Shown in pieces: positions 31,148 to 40,556 of a stretch of 40,556 bases of DNA. The notes beneath the pieces are model-generated. The model ran no database searches. It was not told the origin of the DNA and worked only from the letters and a program-made list of their open reading frames with translations. The translations under genes and the position numbers were made by a program. Positions within the stretch are counted from its first letter, which is position 1; each line of letters starts with the position of its first letter. Source of the stretch: Acidimicrobiales bacterium (GTDB lineage Bacteria; Actinomycetota; Acidimicrobiia; Acidimicrobiales; Iamiaceae); contig JAODBM010000101.1 in assembly GCA_025463985.1 (NCBI GenBank), forward strand, positions 1 through 40,556. Direction: 5' to 3'.

Positions 31148-32893
31148 TCAGGCCGGCGTGACGCCGCTCAGACGGAGGTCCATGCTCAGGTCGGACGATC
31201 CGAGCGAGTCCTGGTGCACCTCGATGGCGACCGTGTTGAGGCCGGGCGTCACGATGGCGGGGTCGACGGTGAACGAGCGGAACAGGCTCTCGGCCGCGCC
31301 CGACCGGTTGCTGCTGGCCAACGTGCCGTAGGACAAGGCGCCCGCCGGCAGGTTGTCGCGGACGACCTCGACTCCGTTGACGTAGATGGCCGCACCGTCG
31401 TCGGCCAGCAGCGCAAGGTTGATCGAGGTAGGCGCCTTGCCGGCGGTGAAGGTGGTGCGGAAGTAGATGGTCGGGAACCGGTTGGGCGAGCCGCCCGGCA
31501 CCACGGTGGCCTCGTCACCGTCGCCGAACCCGAGCTGTGACGGTCCCTGCGCCCAGGTGGAGTCGTCGAAGCCGGGCGCCGCCCACGTCGCCGCCGCCGC
31601 GACCTCCGACGCCTGGTAGCGCCAGATCGACCTGGTGCCGAGGTACGTCACCGGCCCGCCCGCCGGCGCCGTGGTCGTGGTCGTCGAGGTGCTCGTGGTG
31701 GTGGACGTCGTCGTGGTCGAGGTCGAGGTCGAGGTCGTGGTGGGCGACGTCGTGGTCGTGGTGGTCGCCGGCGGCGGCCGCAGCGGGAAGCGGACCAGGC
31801 CGCCGACGTTCACACCGCTGACCAGCGCGAAGTCGCCGCCGCCCAGCAAGCCCGCAGGCGTGGCCGCGAGAGCCCGGATCCCCCAGAACCGGTCGAACGT
31901 GGGCCGGAATGCGGGGTCGATGGCGCCCGTGACCGCGTCGGCCGCCAGCAGGCGCACCGTCGTGTCGCCCCCGAAGCCCTCGTGAAAGCCGAAGTACAGC
32001 GTGCCGTTCGCATACGAGATCGCCTGCGTGTCGCCATCGGCGCGCTGCGACCAGATCCGAGCCCCGGTGACCGTGTCGAAGGCGGCGGCCTGGTTCCCCG
32101 AGCCGCCGACCGCAGCGAACACCCGCTGGCCGCTGGGCTCGAGGTCGACGCCGAACACCGCCGGATACGTGTGGGTGAACGTGATGCCCAGCACGGCGCC
32201 GGTGCTGCCGTCGACCGCGGCGAGGCCCACGTGCGGTTGGCCACCCACCGTGGCGAAGTTGCCGCCGAGGTAGACCCGCGAGCCGGTGGCGTCGGCGCGG
32301 ATCCCGTTCACCGTGGTGTCGGGAGTCGGCGCGAAGGCGCTCAGCACACCCGTGGCCGGGGCCACTGCCGCCGCGTAGGTGCGGGTGGCGCCATTGACCG
32401 TGCGAAACGCTCCGCCCACGAACAGCCGGCCGGCCCGGAGATCCAGCCCGAACACCGGCGCGTTCGCGTCGGCCCGGAAGCCGCTGCGAACGGCTCCGGT
32501 CGCCCCGTCGACCGCGGCGAGCCGCTGGCGGGCCGCCCCGGCGATCGTCGAGAAGTAGCCCCCGACCCAGAGCGTGGTGCCATCGGTGACCAGGCTGCGA
32601 ACCGACCCGTTGGCGTCCGCACGAAAGCTCGTGAGCAGGGCGCCGGTGTTCAGGTCGAACGCCGCCAGGTTGGCCCGCGGCGTGACCGAACCGTCCGGGG
32701 CGGTCACGCGGCTGAAGGATCCGCCGACGTAGACCACCGAGCCGGTCGAGACGACGGCGTAGGTCTGGCCGTCCATCTGCCAGCCCGGGAGCGGCACCGG
32801 CTGGTAGTCCGAGCTCGCCGCCGCAGGCAACGCCGCCGCCAACATGGCGGCGAGCACCGCCGCAACCGCCACCCGGCGTGCCCGTGTTCTCAT
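31148..32893 (-). CDS. Secreted beta-propeller-like protein with Thr-rich linker and jelly-roll C-terminus
   Basis: A 581-residue exported protein. The signal peptide MRTRARRVAVAAVLAAM ends near an Ala-rich AAALPAAAS site. Residues 35-365 hold repeated blocks of the form YVGGSFSRV...NLAAFDLNTGAL, WVGGYFSTI, LFVGGAFRTV, YLGGNFATVGG: about six blades of a delta-60/PQQ-like propeller. A Thr/Ser linker (about 372-410) leads to a C-terminal galactose-binding-like domain, with APGFDDSTWAQGPSQLGFG, LADDGAAIYVNGVEVVRDNL and VAIEVHQDS. It has no sortase motif or catalytic residue I can identify. A role in surface binding is likely; the ligand is unknown. The ATG at 32893 has GGGGGA upstream. Confidence 0.85.
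   Translation of the reverse strand: MRTRARRVAVAAVLAAMLAAALPAAASSDYQPVPLPGWQMDGQTYAVVSTGSVVYVGGSFSRVTAPDGSVTPRANLAAFDLNTGALLTSFRADANGSVRSLVTDGTTLWVGGYFSTIAGAARQRLAAVDGATGAVRSGFRADANAPVFGLDLRAGRLFVGGAFRTVNGATRTYAAAVAPATGVLSAFAPTPDTTVNGIRADATGSRVYLGGNFATVGGQPHVGLAAVDGSTGAVLGITFTHTYPAVFGVDLEPSGQRVFAAVGGSGNQAAAFDTVTGARIWSQRADGDTQAISYANGTLYFGFHEGFGGDTTVRLLAADAVTGAIDPAFRPTFDRFWGIRALAATPAGLLGGGDFALVSGVNVGGLVRFPLRPPPATTTTTTSPTTTSTSTSTTTTSTTTSTSTTTTTAPAGGPVTYLGTRSIWRYQASEVAAAATWAAPGFDDSTWAQGPSQLGFGDGDEATVVPGGSPNRFPTIYFRTTFTAGKAPTSINLALLADDGAAIYVNGVEVVRDNLPAGALSYGTLASSNRSGAAESLFRSFTVDPAIVTPGLNTVAIEVHQDSLGSSDLSMDLRLSGVTPA
31665..31770. repeat. Low-complexity tract encoding the Thr/Ser linker of the propeller protein
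   Basis: GTC/GTG triplets on the plus strand encode Thr with scattered Ser on the minus strand. Composition is very like the SteB linker tract at 24586-24720, although the two proteins are unrelated otherwise. Confidence 0.7.
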
Positions 32894-33121
32894 GACTTCG
32901 TCCCCCGCACTGTTCGGAACCACCCGGCGTGAGCATAGGTGATCAAACCCGATCTTCGCCACTGTGTGTGTTCGAAAAAACAATTTCGGGACGCTCCGTC
33001 ACCGAATGCCGGGCGGCGATGGGAGCTGCGCCGGCCTCGGGCCGACCCGCGCGAGCGTCGGCGCTCGTCCTCGATCCGATGCCGTCGAGGGCGGTCCGGG
33101 GGACCTGCTAGCAAAGGAGAC
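32894..33121. promoter_or_regulatory. Divergent promoter region between the propeller gene and DUF1015 gene
   Basis: This 228-bp gap is less GC-rich near its left side. On the minus strand TATGCT (32937-32932) is a possible -10 for the propeller gene with a leader of about 30 bases. An A-rich run with CGAAA/TTTCG arms lies at about 32973-32988. On the plus side AAAGGAG, three bases before the GTG at 33122, is the best Shine-Dalgarno sequence in the window. No gene is visible. Confidence 0.45.
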
Positions 33122-34354
33122 GTGCCCCGCTTCGAGCCGTTCGTTGGCCTCCGCTACGACCCCCGGCGGTTCGCCCCGGAGGATGTGACGGCGCCGCCCT
33201 ACGACGTGCTGTCCGCGGACGATCGGGCCTCGCTCGTGGCTCGCAGCCCGTCCAACGCCGTCGTCATCGATCTGCCCGTCGAGGCCGACGGTGCCGACCG
33301 GTACGACGCCGCCGGCCGCCAGCTCCGGTCGTGGTTGGCCGACGGAACGCTGATCGAGGACCTAGCACCGACGTTCACCGTCTACCGCACCGGCTACATC
33401 GACGACCTCGGACGGCCGGCGCACACGCTCGGCGTCATCGGCGCCCTCACGCTCTCGCGGCCCGACGAGGGCGACATCCTTCCCCACGAGCACACCACGC
33501 CCAAGGCGAAGAGCGATCGGCTCGATCTCTTGCGCGGCGCCCGGGCGAACCTGTCCGCCGTCTGGGGCTTGTCGTTGGCGGCGGGGCTGTCGGAGCTGCT
33601 GGTGACCGGCGATCCTCCCGACCAGGCCTGGGTCGACGACGATGGCGTGACCCACGAGGTCTGGCGGCTCGACGACCCCGACCGCATGGCCGCGATCTCA
33701 ACCGCGGTCGCCAGCGCCCCCGTCGTGATCGCCGACGGCCACCACCGCTACGAGACGTCGCTCGCCTACCGCGACGAGCGCCGCGAGACCGATGGGACCG
33801 GCGGTGCCGCCGACGCCACGATGTGCTTCGTGGTGGAGTTGGCCGACGACGAGCTCACCGTGCGACCCATCCATCGCCTCCTGCGGGGGCTCCCGCCGGG
33901 CTTCGACCTGGCCGCTGCGGTGGCTGCGCACGGCTTGGTCCCCGCCGGCGAGGTCGACGCCGCCGCGGTCGCCGATGGCGAGGTGTTGGGCCGCATGGCG
34001 GAGGCCGGCGCCATGGCGCTCGTCGATGAGCGCGGCCAGGCGACGCTCCTACGGGTCGACCCCGCCGCGTTCGACGGCGTGCCCGACCTCGACAGCGCCC
34101 GCCTCGATCGCGTGCTCGGTCACCTCCCGACCCACGAGCTCACGTATCAGCACGGCACCGACCGGGTGCAACAGGCGGTCACAACCGGAGAGGCGCAGTA
34201 CGGCGTGCTCCTCCGGCCGGCGACGGTGGCGCAGATCGACGCGAACGCCCGCCGGGGCGAGCGCATGCCACCGAAGACCACGTTCTTCCATCCCAAGCCC
34301 AAGACCGGGATCGTGTTCCGCAGCCTGGACGAGCCGGCGACCGGCGCACCCTGA
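33122..34354 (+). CDS. DUF1015 family protein
   Basis: A 410-residue cytoplasmic protein. It shows the DUF1015 signature: PFVGLRYDPRRF and TAPPYDVLS near the N-terminus, HEHTTPKAKSDRLDLLRGAR, VIADGHHRYETSLAYRDE in the centre, and the conserved LTYQHGTDRV region near the C-terminus. The family is widespread and uncharacterised; in some bacteria it is next to serA/serC, but no serine gene is here. GTG at 33122 is preceded by AAAGGAG, which decides the start over the long open frame upstream. Confidence 0.9.
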   Translation: MPRFEPFVGLRYDPRRFAPEDVTAPPYDVLSADDRASLVARSPSNAVVIDLPVEADGADRYDAAGRQLRSWLADGTLIEDLAPTFTVYRTGYIDDLGRPAHTLGVIGALTLSRPDEGDILPHEHTTPKAKSDRLDLLRGARANLSAVWGLSLAAGLSELLVTGDPPDQAWVDDDGVTHEVWRLDDPDRMAAISTAVASAPVVIADGHHRYETSLAYRDERRETDGTGGAADATMCFVVELADDELTVRPIHRLLRGLPPGFDLAAAVAAHGLVPAGEVDAAAVADGEVLGRMAEAGAMALVDERGQATLLRVDPAAFDGVPDLDSARLDRVLGHLPTHELTYQHGTDRVQQAVTTGEAQYGVLLRPATVAQIDANARRGERMPPKTTFFHPKPKTGIVFRSLDEPATGAP

Positions 34355-34428
34355 GCTGGCCGTCGGTCCCGTCAAGGGACGGATGGGGCGCGCACCCCAA
34401 AGGCAACGCCCTCAGCCGCTCATGTCAG
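34355..34428. terminator. Convergent gap with weak hairpins
   Basis: Between the DUF1015 and korB stops are two short inverted repeats: GTCCC/GGGAC (34366-34380) and GGGG/CCCC around a six-base loop nearby. Neither has a T-run. They may help end both convergent transcripts, but evidence is weak. Confidence 0.25.
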
Positions 34429-35445
<1,017 letters not shown>

Positions 35446-35466
35446 GGTGTTGCTCCGGGGTGGTGA

Positions 35467-37344
35467 TCATGCGCCGAGCTCCTTGAGGATGGCGGCCTCG
35501 AGCTCGCCGGCGGTGAAGGGCACGCCTTGGACCTTGGTGTATGACCGGGCATCGACGAGGAACTCGGCCCGCACGAGCTTCACGAGTTGGCCGAGGTTGA
35601 GCTCGGGCACGAGGACCCGCGGGTAGCGGCGCAGGATCTCCCCGAGGTTGGGCGGGAACGGGTTGAGGTGCACGAGATGTGCCCGGGCGACCTTCTGGCC
35701 CCGCGCCCGGCACCGGTTGACCGCGCCGTCGATCGCGCCCCATGTCGAGCCCCAGCCGAGGACCAGGATCTCCCCATCGTCCACGTCACCGTGGACGTCG
35801 AGGAGCGGGATGTCGTTCGCGATCCCCGCGACCTTGTCGGCGCGCAGGTGCACCATGCGCTCGTGGTTCGCGGGCTCGTAGCTGATGTTGCCCGAGCCGT
35901 CCTGCTTCTCGATGCCGCCGATGCGGTGCATGAGCCCGGGGGTGCCGGGGACGGCCCACGGACGCGCCAGCGTGTCGGGATCTCGGAGGTACGGCCAGAA
36001 CTCCGGCTCGCCTTCGGCTGACACGTGGTTCGTCTCGGTCGCGAACGCCACCGAGATGTCGGGCAGATCGGCCAAGTTCGGGAGCCGCCACGGCTCCGAG
36101 CCGTTGGCCAGGTAGCCGTCGGAGAGCAGCACCACCGGCGTGCGGTACTTGAGCGCGATGCGCACGGCTTCGATGGCTGCGAAGAAGCAGTGCGAGGGCG
36201 CAAAGGCCGCAACGATCGGGATCGGTGACTCGCCATGCCGGCCATACATCACCTGCAGCAGGTCGGCGGCCTCCGTCTTGGTCGGCAAGCCGGTCGACGG
36301 ACCACCGCGCTGGATGTCGATGATCAGCAACGGCAACTCGAGGCTGACGGCGAGGCCCATGGTCTCGGACTTCAGGGCGATACCCGGTCCGCTGGTCGTG
36401 GTGACCCCCAAATGGCCCCCGAACGCCGCGCCGAGCGCCGCACCGATGCCGGCGATCTCGTCCTCGGCCTGCAGCGTGCGCACGCCGAAGTTCTTGTGCT
36501 TCGAGAGCTCGTGGAGGATGTCGGACGCCGGCGTGATCGGATACGACCCGAGGAACATCGGCAGCTTGGCCAGCTGGCTGGCGGCGATGAGCCCCCAGGC
36601 CAGCGCGGTGTTGCCGTTGATGCTGGTGTAGGTGCCCGGGGTCTGGACCGCGGGCTTCACCGTGTACGGGTGGTCGAACAGCTCGGCCGTCTCGCCGAAC
36701 GCGTGGCCGGTCCGAAACGCCGTGCGGTTGGCCTCGGCCACCTCGGGACGCTTGCCGAACTTCTCCTCGATCCACTGCAGCGTCGGCTCGAGCGGGCGCG
36801 TGTACATCCAGCTCAACAGGCCGAGCGCAAAGAAGTTCTTCGATCGCTCCGCGTCACGCGGCTTCACCCCGAGCGGGGCGACCGCGTCCTTCGTGAGCGA
36901 CGTCATCGGCACCTCGTAGACCGAATACCGATCGAGCGTGCCGTCGGTCAGCGGATCGGACCGGTAGCCCGCCTTGGTCAGGTTGCGCTCGTCGAACGAG
37001 TCGGTGTTCACGATGACGGTGCCGCCGACAGCCAAGCGCCCGAGCTCGGACCGAAGGGCCGCGGGGTTCATCGCGACGAGCACGTTGGGCTCGTCGCCCG
37101 GCGTCGTGATCTCGTGATCCGAGATGTGCACCTGGAAGGCGGACACCCCAGCGACGGTGCCGGCCGGTGCCCGGATCTCGGCGGGAAAGTCCGGCAGCGT
37201 GAGCAGGTCGTTGCCAAAGACTGCGCTGGCACTGGTGAAGCGATCACCCGTCAGCTGCATGCCATCGCCCGAGTCACCCGCGAAGCGGATGATCACTCGG
37301 TCGAGATCGACCGCTCCCGTAGGAGGTATTTCAAGGTCGGCCAC
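35467..37344 (-). CDS. korA: 2-oxoacid:ferredoxin oxidoreductase, fused gamma-alpha subunit
   Basis: A 625-residue subunit: N-terminal gamma domain (about 10-195, IIRFAGDSGDGMQLTGDRF), then the alpha pyrimidine-binding domain with GSYPITPASDILHEL, GIGAALGAAFGG, TTTSGPGIALKSETMGLA and RGGPSTGLPTKTEAADLLQ, then a transketolase C-terminal-like domain. It lacks its own Fe-S motif, as expected for Kor. GTG at 37344 is chosen over ATG 37383: GAGGGGG lies just upstream, and a TACCCT -10 at 37373-37378 would start the message between the two. Confidence 0.92.
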   Translation of the reverse strand: MADLEIPPTGAVDLDRVIIRFAGDSGDGMQLTGDRFTSASAVFGNDLLTLPDFPAEIRAPAGTVAGVSAFQVHISDHEITTPGDEPNVLVAMNPAALRSELGRLAVGGTVIVNTDSFDERNLTKAGYRSDPLTDGTLDRYSVYEVPMTSLTKDAVAPLGVKPRDAERSKNFFALGLLSWMYTRPLEPTLQWIEEKFGKRPEVAEANRTAFRTGHAFGETAELFDHPYTVKPAVQTPGTYTSINGNTALAWGLIAASQLAKLPMFLGSYPITPASDILHELSKHKNFGVRTLQAEDEIAGIGAALGAAFGGHLGVTTTSGPGIALKSETMGLAVSLELPLLIIDIQRGGPSTGLPTKTEAADLLQVMYGRHGESPIPIVAAFAPSHCFFAAIEAVRIALKYRTPVVLLSDGYLANGSEPWRLPNLADLPDISVAFATETNHVSAEGEPEFWPYLRDPDTLARPWAVPGTPGLMHRIGGIEKQDGSGNISYEPANHERMVHLRADKVAGIANDIPLLDVHGDVDDGEILVLGWGSTWGAIDGAVNRCRARGQKVARAHLVHLNPFPPNLGEILRRYPRVLVPELNLGQLVKLVRAEFLVDARSYTKVQGVPFTAGELEAAILKELGA

Positions 37345-37372
37345 GTCGCCCCCTCGTTCTCGTTGCCCGGTC

Positions 37373-37378
37373 AGGGTA
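37373..37378 (-). promoter_or_regulatory. -10 element TACCCT for korA-korB
   Basis: TACCCT fits TANNNT and would start transcription about 20 bases before GTG 37344, leaving room for the GAGGGGG Shine-Dalgarno sequence. It falls inside the frame that would be used from ATG 37383. Confidence 0.35.
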
Positions 37379-37479
37379 TCCATGCAAGAGGCACGACAGG
37401 TCGACCCCGCGACGAAGGCCTCGCGAATCGTGCGCCCCGAAGACCGGCCGCGGTGCTCCTGCGCTCGGAGGTGACCGCC

Positions 37480-38532
37480 TCAGGCCACCGTGATGGCGGG
37501 GTCGAGGTATACGTCCTGGATCGCGTTCAACAGCGCGATGCCATCCGCGGTGGGCCGCTGAAATGCCTTTCGGCCGCTGATGAGCCCCAGCCCGCCGGCT
37601 CGCTTGTTGATCACCGCCGTGCGCACGGCCTCCGCCATATCGCTGTCTCCCGACGAGGCGCCGCCGCTGTTGATCAGCCCGATCCGCCCCATGTAGCAGT
37701 TCGCCACCTGCCAGCGGGTGAGGTCGATCGGGTGGTCCGTGGTGAGCTTCTCGTAGACGATCGGCGAGGTCTTGCCATAGCCCTTGAAGGCGTTGAAGCC
37801 ACCGTTGTTCTCGGGAAGCTTCTGCTTGATGATGTCGGCGCCGATCGTGACCCCGAGGTGATTGGCCTGCGCGGTGAGGTCCGCGGCGACGTGGTAGTCG
37901 ATCTTGGCCTGCTTGAACTCGGGGTTGCGCAGGTAGCACCAGAGGACCGTGAACATGCCGAGCTCGTGCGCGGCGGCGAACGCTTCGCTCACCTCCTGCA
38001 GCTGTCGGGTGGCCTCGTCTGAGCCGAAGTAGATGGTGGCGCCAACACCCGCGGCGCCGAGGTCGTACGCCTGCTCGACCGAACCGAACATCACCTGGTC
38101 GAACTTGTTCGGCAACGTGAGCAGCTCGTTGTGGTTGAGCTTCACGATGAACGGGATGCGGTGGCAGTACCGCCGCGCCACGATGCCCAGCACGCCGAAG
38201 GTGGTGGCGACGGCATTGCAGCCGCCTTCGATCGCGAGCTCGACGATGTTCACTGGGTCGAGGTACTTCGGGTTCGGCGCGAACGACGCCGCCGCCGAGT
38301 GCTCGATGCCCTGGTCGACCGGCAGGATCGAGACGTAGCCGGTGCCGCCCAATCGGCCGTGGTCGTAGAGCGACTGGAGGCTGCGCAGCACCTGAGGCGT
38401 GCGGTCGCTCTGGATGAGGACCCGTTCGACGAAGTCCGGCCCGGGAAGCACGAGGTCTTCCTTCGGGATGCCCTTCGACTCGTAGGTCAGCAGGCTCTCG
38501 GCTTCGTCGCCAAGCAGGCTCTGGATGTCCAC
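37480..38532 (-). CDS. fbaB: Fructose-bisphosphate aldolase, class I (DhnA type)
   Basis: A 350-residue class I aldolase of the DhnA/archaeal family, cleaving fructose 1,6-bisphosphate by a Schiff-base mechanism. Seen: [40 protein letters not shown], and [13 protein letters not shown] where a Lys fits the Schiff-base position; [12 protein letters not shown] ends the barrel with the phosphate-binding loop. GTG 38532 is preferred over GTG 38544 since GAGGAG is then 11 bases upstream rather than overlapping the codon. It lies upstream of korA on the same strand with a 135-bp gap. Confidence 0.9.
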   Translation of the reverse strand: MDIQSLLGDEAESLLTYESKGIPKEDLVLPGPDFVERVLIQSDRTPQVLRSLQSLYDHGRLGGTGYVSILPVDQGIEHSAAASFAPNPKYLDPVNIVELAIEGGCNAVATTFGVLGIVARRYCHRIPFIVKLNHNELLTLPNKFDQVMFGSVEQAYDLGAAGVGATIYFGSDEATRQLQEVSEAFAAAHELGMFTVLWCYLRNPEFKQAKIDYHVAADLTAQANHLGVTIGADIIKQKLPENNGGFNAFKGYGKTSPIVYEKLTTDHPIDLTRWQVANCYMGRIGLINSGGASSGDSDMAEAVRTAVINKRAGGLGLISGRKAFQRPTADGIALLNAIQDVYLDPAITVA

Positions 38533-38631
38533 GGGTGGGTTCACTCCTCAGGCTCGGGACCGCCTGCGCAGGGCGGCGGATGGACGCAGCGTAGGCGGCG
38601 CCCTTGGCGGTCGTCACACCCGTGGGCGGCC

Positions 38632-38988
38632 TCACGGCTGCGGCTCGGTCGGCGCAGCCATGCCAGCACGTGCCCGCTCGAGCGCGGCCTGCACGCGCTT
38701 GCGCTGACGGGCCAGGACGACCTCCGTGGCGACCACCTCGGTCCGGCTGGCGGTGGCTCCGGCAGCGCGGAAGAACCGACGCCGCACCCGGCCGGTGACG
38801 ACGACCGATGCACCGGCCTCCAAGGTGAGCGCCCGAGCCGGAGCATCGACCCATACCACCGGCACCGTGTCGACCGGGCCGTCGGATCGCTCGATGCGCA
38901 GCTCATAGGCCACGAACTGATGGCCCGACTTCAGCACGCGCATCTCCGGAGCCCGCAACAGCGTTCCCTGCAACATCACCACGTTCAT
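38632..38988 (-). CDS. Single OB-fold protein (SSB-like)
   Basis: A 118-residue protein resembling the N-terminal domain of single-stranded DNA-binding protein: MNVVMLQGTLLRAPEMRVLKSG, YELRIERSDGP, VDTVPVVWVDAP and VVVTGRVRRRFF. The last 25 residues are basic and helical. It lacks the acidic PF tail through which SSB recruits partners, so it is an accessory SSB-like protein rather than the main SSB. ATG 38988 has GAGGTG upstream. Neighbours give no clue to its process. Confidence 0.75.
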   Translation of the reverse strand: MNVVMLQGTLLRAPEMRVLKSGHQFVAYELRIERSDGPVDTVPVVWVDAPARALTLEAGASVVVTGRVRRRFFRAAGATASRTEVVATEVVLARQRKRVQAALERARAGMAAPTEPQP

Positions 38989-39135
38989 CGCGCACCTCGT
39001 GCGGATCGGGAGTGGGCGGGGGAAGCTGACTGCACCGTACCCAGGGGGTGGGACAGCCAAGGGCGCCTTCCGCGCCGACGCGCGCCGATCTGATCGAGCC
39101 GCTGAGCAGACCGCAGGGTGCGGCCGGACGTCGGG

Positions 39136-40323
39136 TCAGGCGAGCGAACGGGCGCGGTCGGCAGCGTCCGCGAACTCGGGCTCTTCGCGCGCCACCCAAC
39201 GGAACAGCTCGCGGGCTCGTGCCACGTCGCCGGAGCGTTCGTAGAGATCCCCCAGCGCGTACGCCTGCCGCAGGTGGTGCACCTGCGGCCGTTTCACGGG
39301 ACGCCGGCTGCGCTCGAGCAGCCGGATCGCGTCACCGAGACGGTCGCGGTCGGCGAGCGAGCCCGCAGCGACGATGCGACCCTCGGCCACGAGATCTGCG
39401 GCCGGCGACGCCTCCCGTAGCTCGTCCCACAGCTCGTCGACGGCCTTCCACCGGCGCAGCGCCCGGTAGCTGTCGGCAAGGACCGGATGTTGTTCGGTGG
39501 AGCGGGTCAGGTCCCTGAACTGCTCGAGCTCGCGAACGGCGTCCTTCCAACGCCCCATGCGGTAGTACGCGAGGCCGAGGAGCTCGCGCACGGCGGCGAC
39601 GGTTGGCGCCTCCTCTGCCAACGGCTTCAACAGGCGCCGGACCTCGTCGTAACGCTCATGCTCGTAGGCCCGGGCGGCGTCGCGGAGGCGCAGCTCGGCG
39701 CGCGCGGCCCGCGTCGGCGACAGGGACCGGGCGAGCTCGGTCTCGGCAACGGCGCGCACTCCCCCGGGCGTCCGCCGCCGGGGACGGCCCCGGTTCTCTG
39801 CTGCCGACGACGTCTTGGGCTCATCTCGCGCCGTCCGGTTGCCGGCGCGCCCACGCCCCACGGCCTGGGACGCCTCCTTGCGGACGTCCTCGACCCGCTC
39901 CCATCGCTCGGGCTCGAACTCCGCGCTGGAGCGTCGCGCCGGCGGTGCCGCGCCGACGGTGTCGCGGGCGGCGTCGCCCTCCTCGGCCAATCGGCCGGCA
40001 CCGCGCCGCGCCAGCGCACCCCAGCTCTTCGGGCCTGCCTCGCGTGGCGGGGTGGCCGCGGGAGCGCTGCGGCGACCACTGCCCGAGCCGCCGCGACCCG
40101 AGCTCGGCGCCGAGCCGGCACGGCGCGGCCCACCAGTCGCACCACGGGCCCCACCCGAGGATCGAGCTGCGCGGTCGGCCGGCCCGGATGGACCGGCGCC
40201 GGGCTGTGGACGACCGCGGCCCGATGCCTTGCCACCGGCTCCACCGGCTCGCGCCGGGCCGGGAGCGGCCGGGCCCTGGCGGCGCGACGGTCGACGAGAG
40301 GACCGGCCATCAGCGGGGGGCAT
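39136..40323 (-). CDS. TPR protein with disordered basic N-terminus
   Basis: A 395-residue protein. The first about 190 residues are Gly/Ala/Arg/Pro/Ser-rich and basic, probably disordered and able to bind nucleic acid. The rest is alpha-helical with TPR repeats: AYEHERYDEVRRLLKPLAEE, LLGLAYYRMGRWKDAVRELEQF, LADSYRALRRWKAVDELWDEL, and ALGDLYERSGDVARARELF. It probably acts as a scaffold. ATG 40323 has TAGTGT six bases upstream. It is the first gene after the 5S rRNA terminator on the same strand. No partner can be named. Confidence 0.85.
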   Translation of the reverse strand: MPPADGRSSRRPSRRQGPAAPGPARAGGAGGKASGRGRPQPGAGPSGPADRAARSSGGARGATGGPRRAGSAPSSGRGGSGSGRRSAPAATPPREAGPKSWGALARRGAGRLAEEGDAARDTVGAAPPARRSSAEFEPERWERVEDVRKEASQAVGRGRAGNRTARDEPKTSSAAENRGRPRRRTPGGVRAVAETELARSLSPTRAARAELRLRDAARAYEHERYDEVRRLLKPLAEEAPTVAAVRELLGLAYYRMGRWKDAVRELEQFRDLTRSTEQHPVLADSYRALRRWKAVDELWDELREASPAADLVAEGRIVAAGSLADRDRLGDAIRLLERSRRPVKRPQVHHLRQAYALGDLYERSGDVARARELFRWVAREEPEFADAADRARSLA

Positions 40324-40329
40324 GAGGCG

Positions 40330-40335
40330 ACACTA
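40330..40335 (-). promoter_or_regulatory. -10 element TAGTGT for the TPR gene
   Basis: TAGTGT ends six bases before the ATG at 40323, again the leaderless spacing. It lies 55 bases downstream of the rRNA terminator hairpin. Confidence 0.4.
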
Positions 40336-40390
40336 CTCCACCGAATCGCGGCTCTGACCAGGGTCAATGCGACCCGCGAAGCCGAGCGGG

Positions 40391-40426
40391 AAAACGACGA
40401 AGGACCCCGCCGAAGCGGGGCCCTTC
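40391..40426 (-). terminator. Intrinsic terminator of the rRNA operon
   Basis: On the minus strand GAAGGGCCCCGC and GCGGGGTCCTTC form a 12-bp stem (one G-T pair) closed by a TTCG loop, followed by GTCGTTTT. It begins about ten bases after the 5S 3' end. It is the clearest intrinsic terminator in the window. Confidence 0.9.
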
Positions 40427-40435
40427 GCAGAGAAA

Positions 40436-40551
<116 letters not shown>

Positions 40552-40556
40552 ATCTG

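Noticed and set aside
38989-39135. Possible tRNA or small RNA gene in the 147-bp gap
   Set aside because: No T-arm GTTC-type motif, cloverleaf or CCA end could be found on either strand; it looks like a leader for the OB-fold gene with a TACGGT and SD sequence.

Overview
The window is about 40.6 kb of very GC-rich DNA, densely coding, with many GTG starts and many 1-8 bp gene overlaps. Gene content and order point to an actinobacterium. The minus-strand series HAD phosphatase, tlyA, nadK, recN, steA, steB, (murJ), pyrG, NUDIX, xerD, (scpA, scpB), rluB-type synthase, cmk follows the Rv1692-Rv1712 order of Mycobacterium tuberculosis. The extra genes (murJ and envelope genes between steB and pyrG, aroH-tyrA-aroA between rluB and cmk, Thr-rich linkers) suggest a deep lineage such as Acidimicrobiia. 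That placement is inference; no 16S gene is present.

Layout. 1-6 kb: the 5' end of trpC, a J-domain membrane protein, an OmpR-type two-component pair, a YgfZ-like folate-binding protein, a luciferase-like oxidoreductase and a LiaF-like membrane pair. 6-12.6 kb (minus): scpA-scpB-rluB-aroH-tyrA-aroA-cmk-plsC, coupling chromosome condensation, rRNA pseudouridylation, the branch to phenylalanine/tyrosine, CMP kinase and phospholipid acylation. trpS diverges from scpA. 13.8-17.9 kb (minus): HD protein, DksA-like protein, XerD, NUDIX hydrolase and CTP synthase. 18-25.3 kb (minus): a tightly overlapped envelope block, steB-murJ-GT4-alkaline-phosphatase-like membrane protein-MraY/WecA-like transferase. 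25.3-31.1 kb (minus): steA, recN, nadK, tlyA, a phasin-like protein with a histone-H1-like tail, and a HAD phosphatase. 31-40.5 kb: a secreted propeller protein, a DUF1015 protein, 2-oxoacid:ferredoxin oxidoreductase (korA/korB), class I FBP aldolase, an OB-fold protein, a TPR protein, and 5S rRNA with a terminator at the right edge.

The most unusual observations are these. (1) A 50-bp nested palindrome occurs three times at an exact 73-bp period between aroA and cmk, with a diverged fourth copy after trpS. (2) tlyA has an intact S4 domain but no ATG/GTG/TTG start; an ACG sits where the initiator Met should be, just after the stop codon of the preceding gene in the same frame. (3) A -10-like TANNNT lies 6-9 bases before the start codon of at least twelve genes, implying widespread leaderless transcription; in two cases the upstream gene's TAG stop forms part of the element. 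(4) A candidate envelope-glycan cassette is built into the steAB-pyrG locus. (5) An 18-codon micro-ORF exactly bridges steA and steB.

There is no gene-free stretch above 300 bases; the longest gaps are 7281-7540 (260 bp, the palindrome array) and 32894-33121 (228 bp, a divergent promoter region). I saw no CRISPR array, tRNA gene, insertion sequence or prophage.
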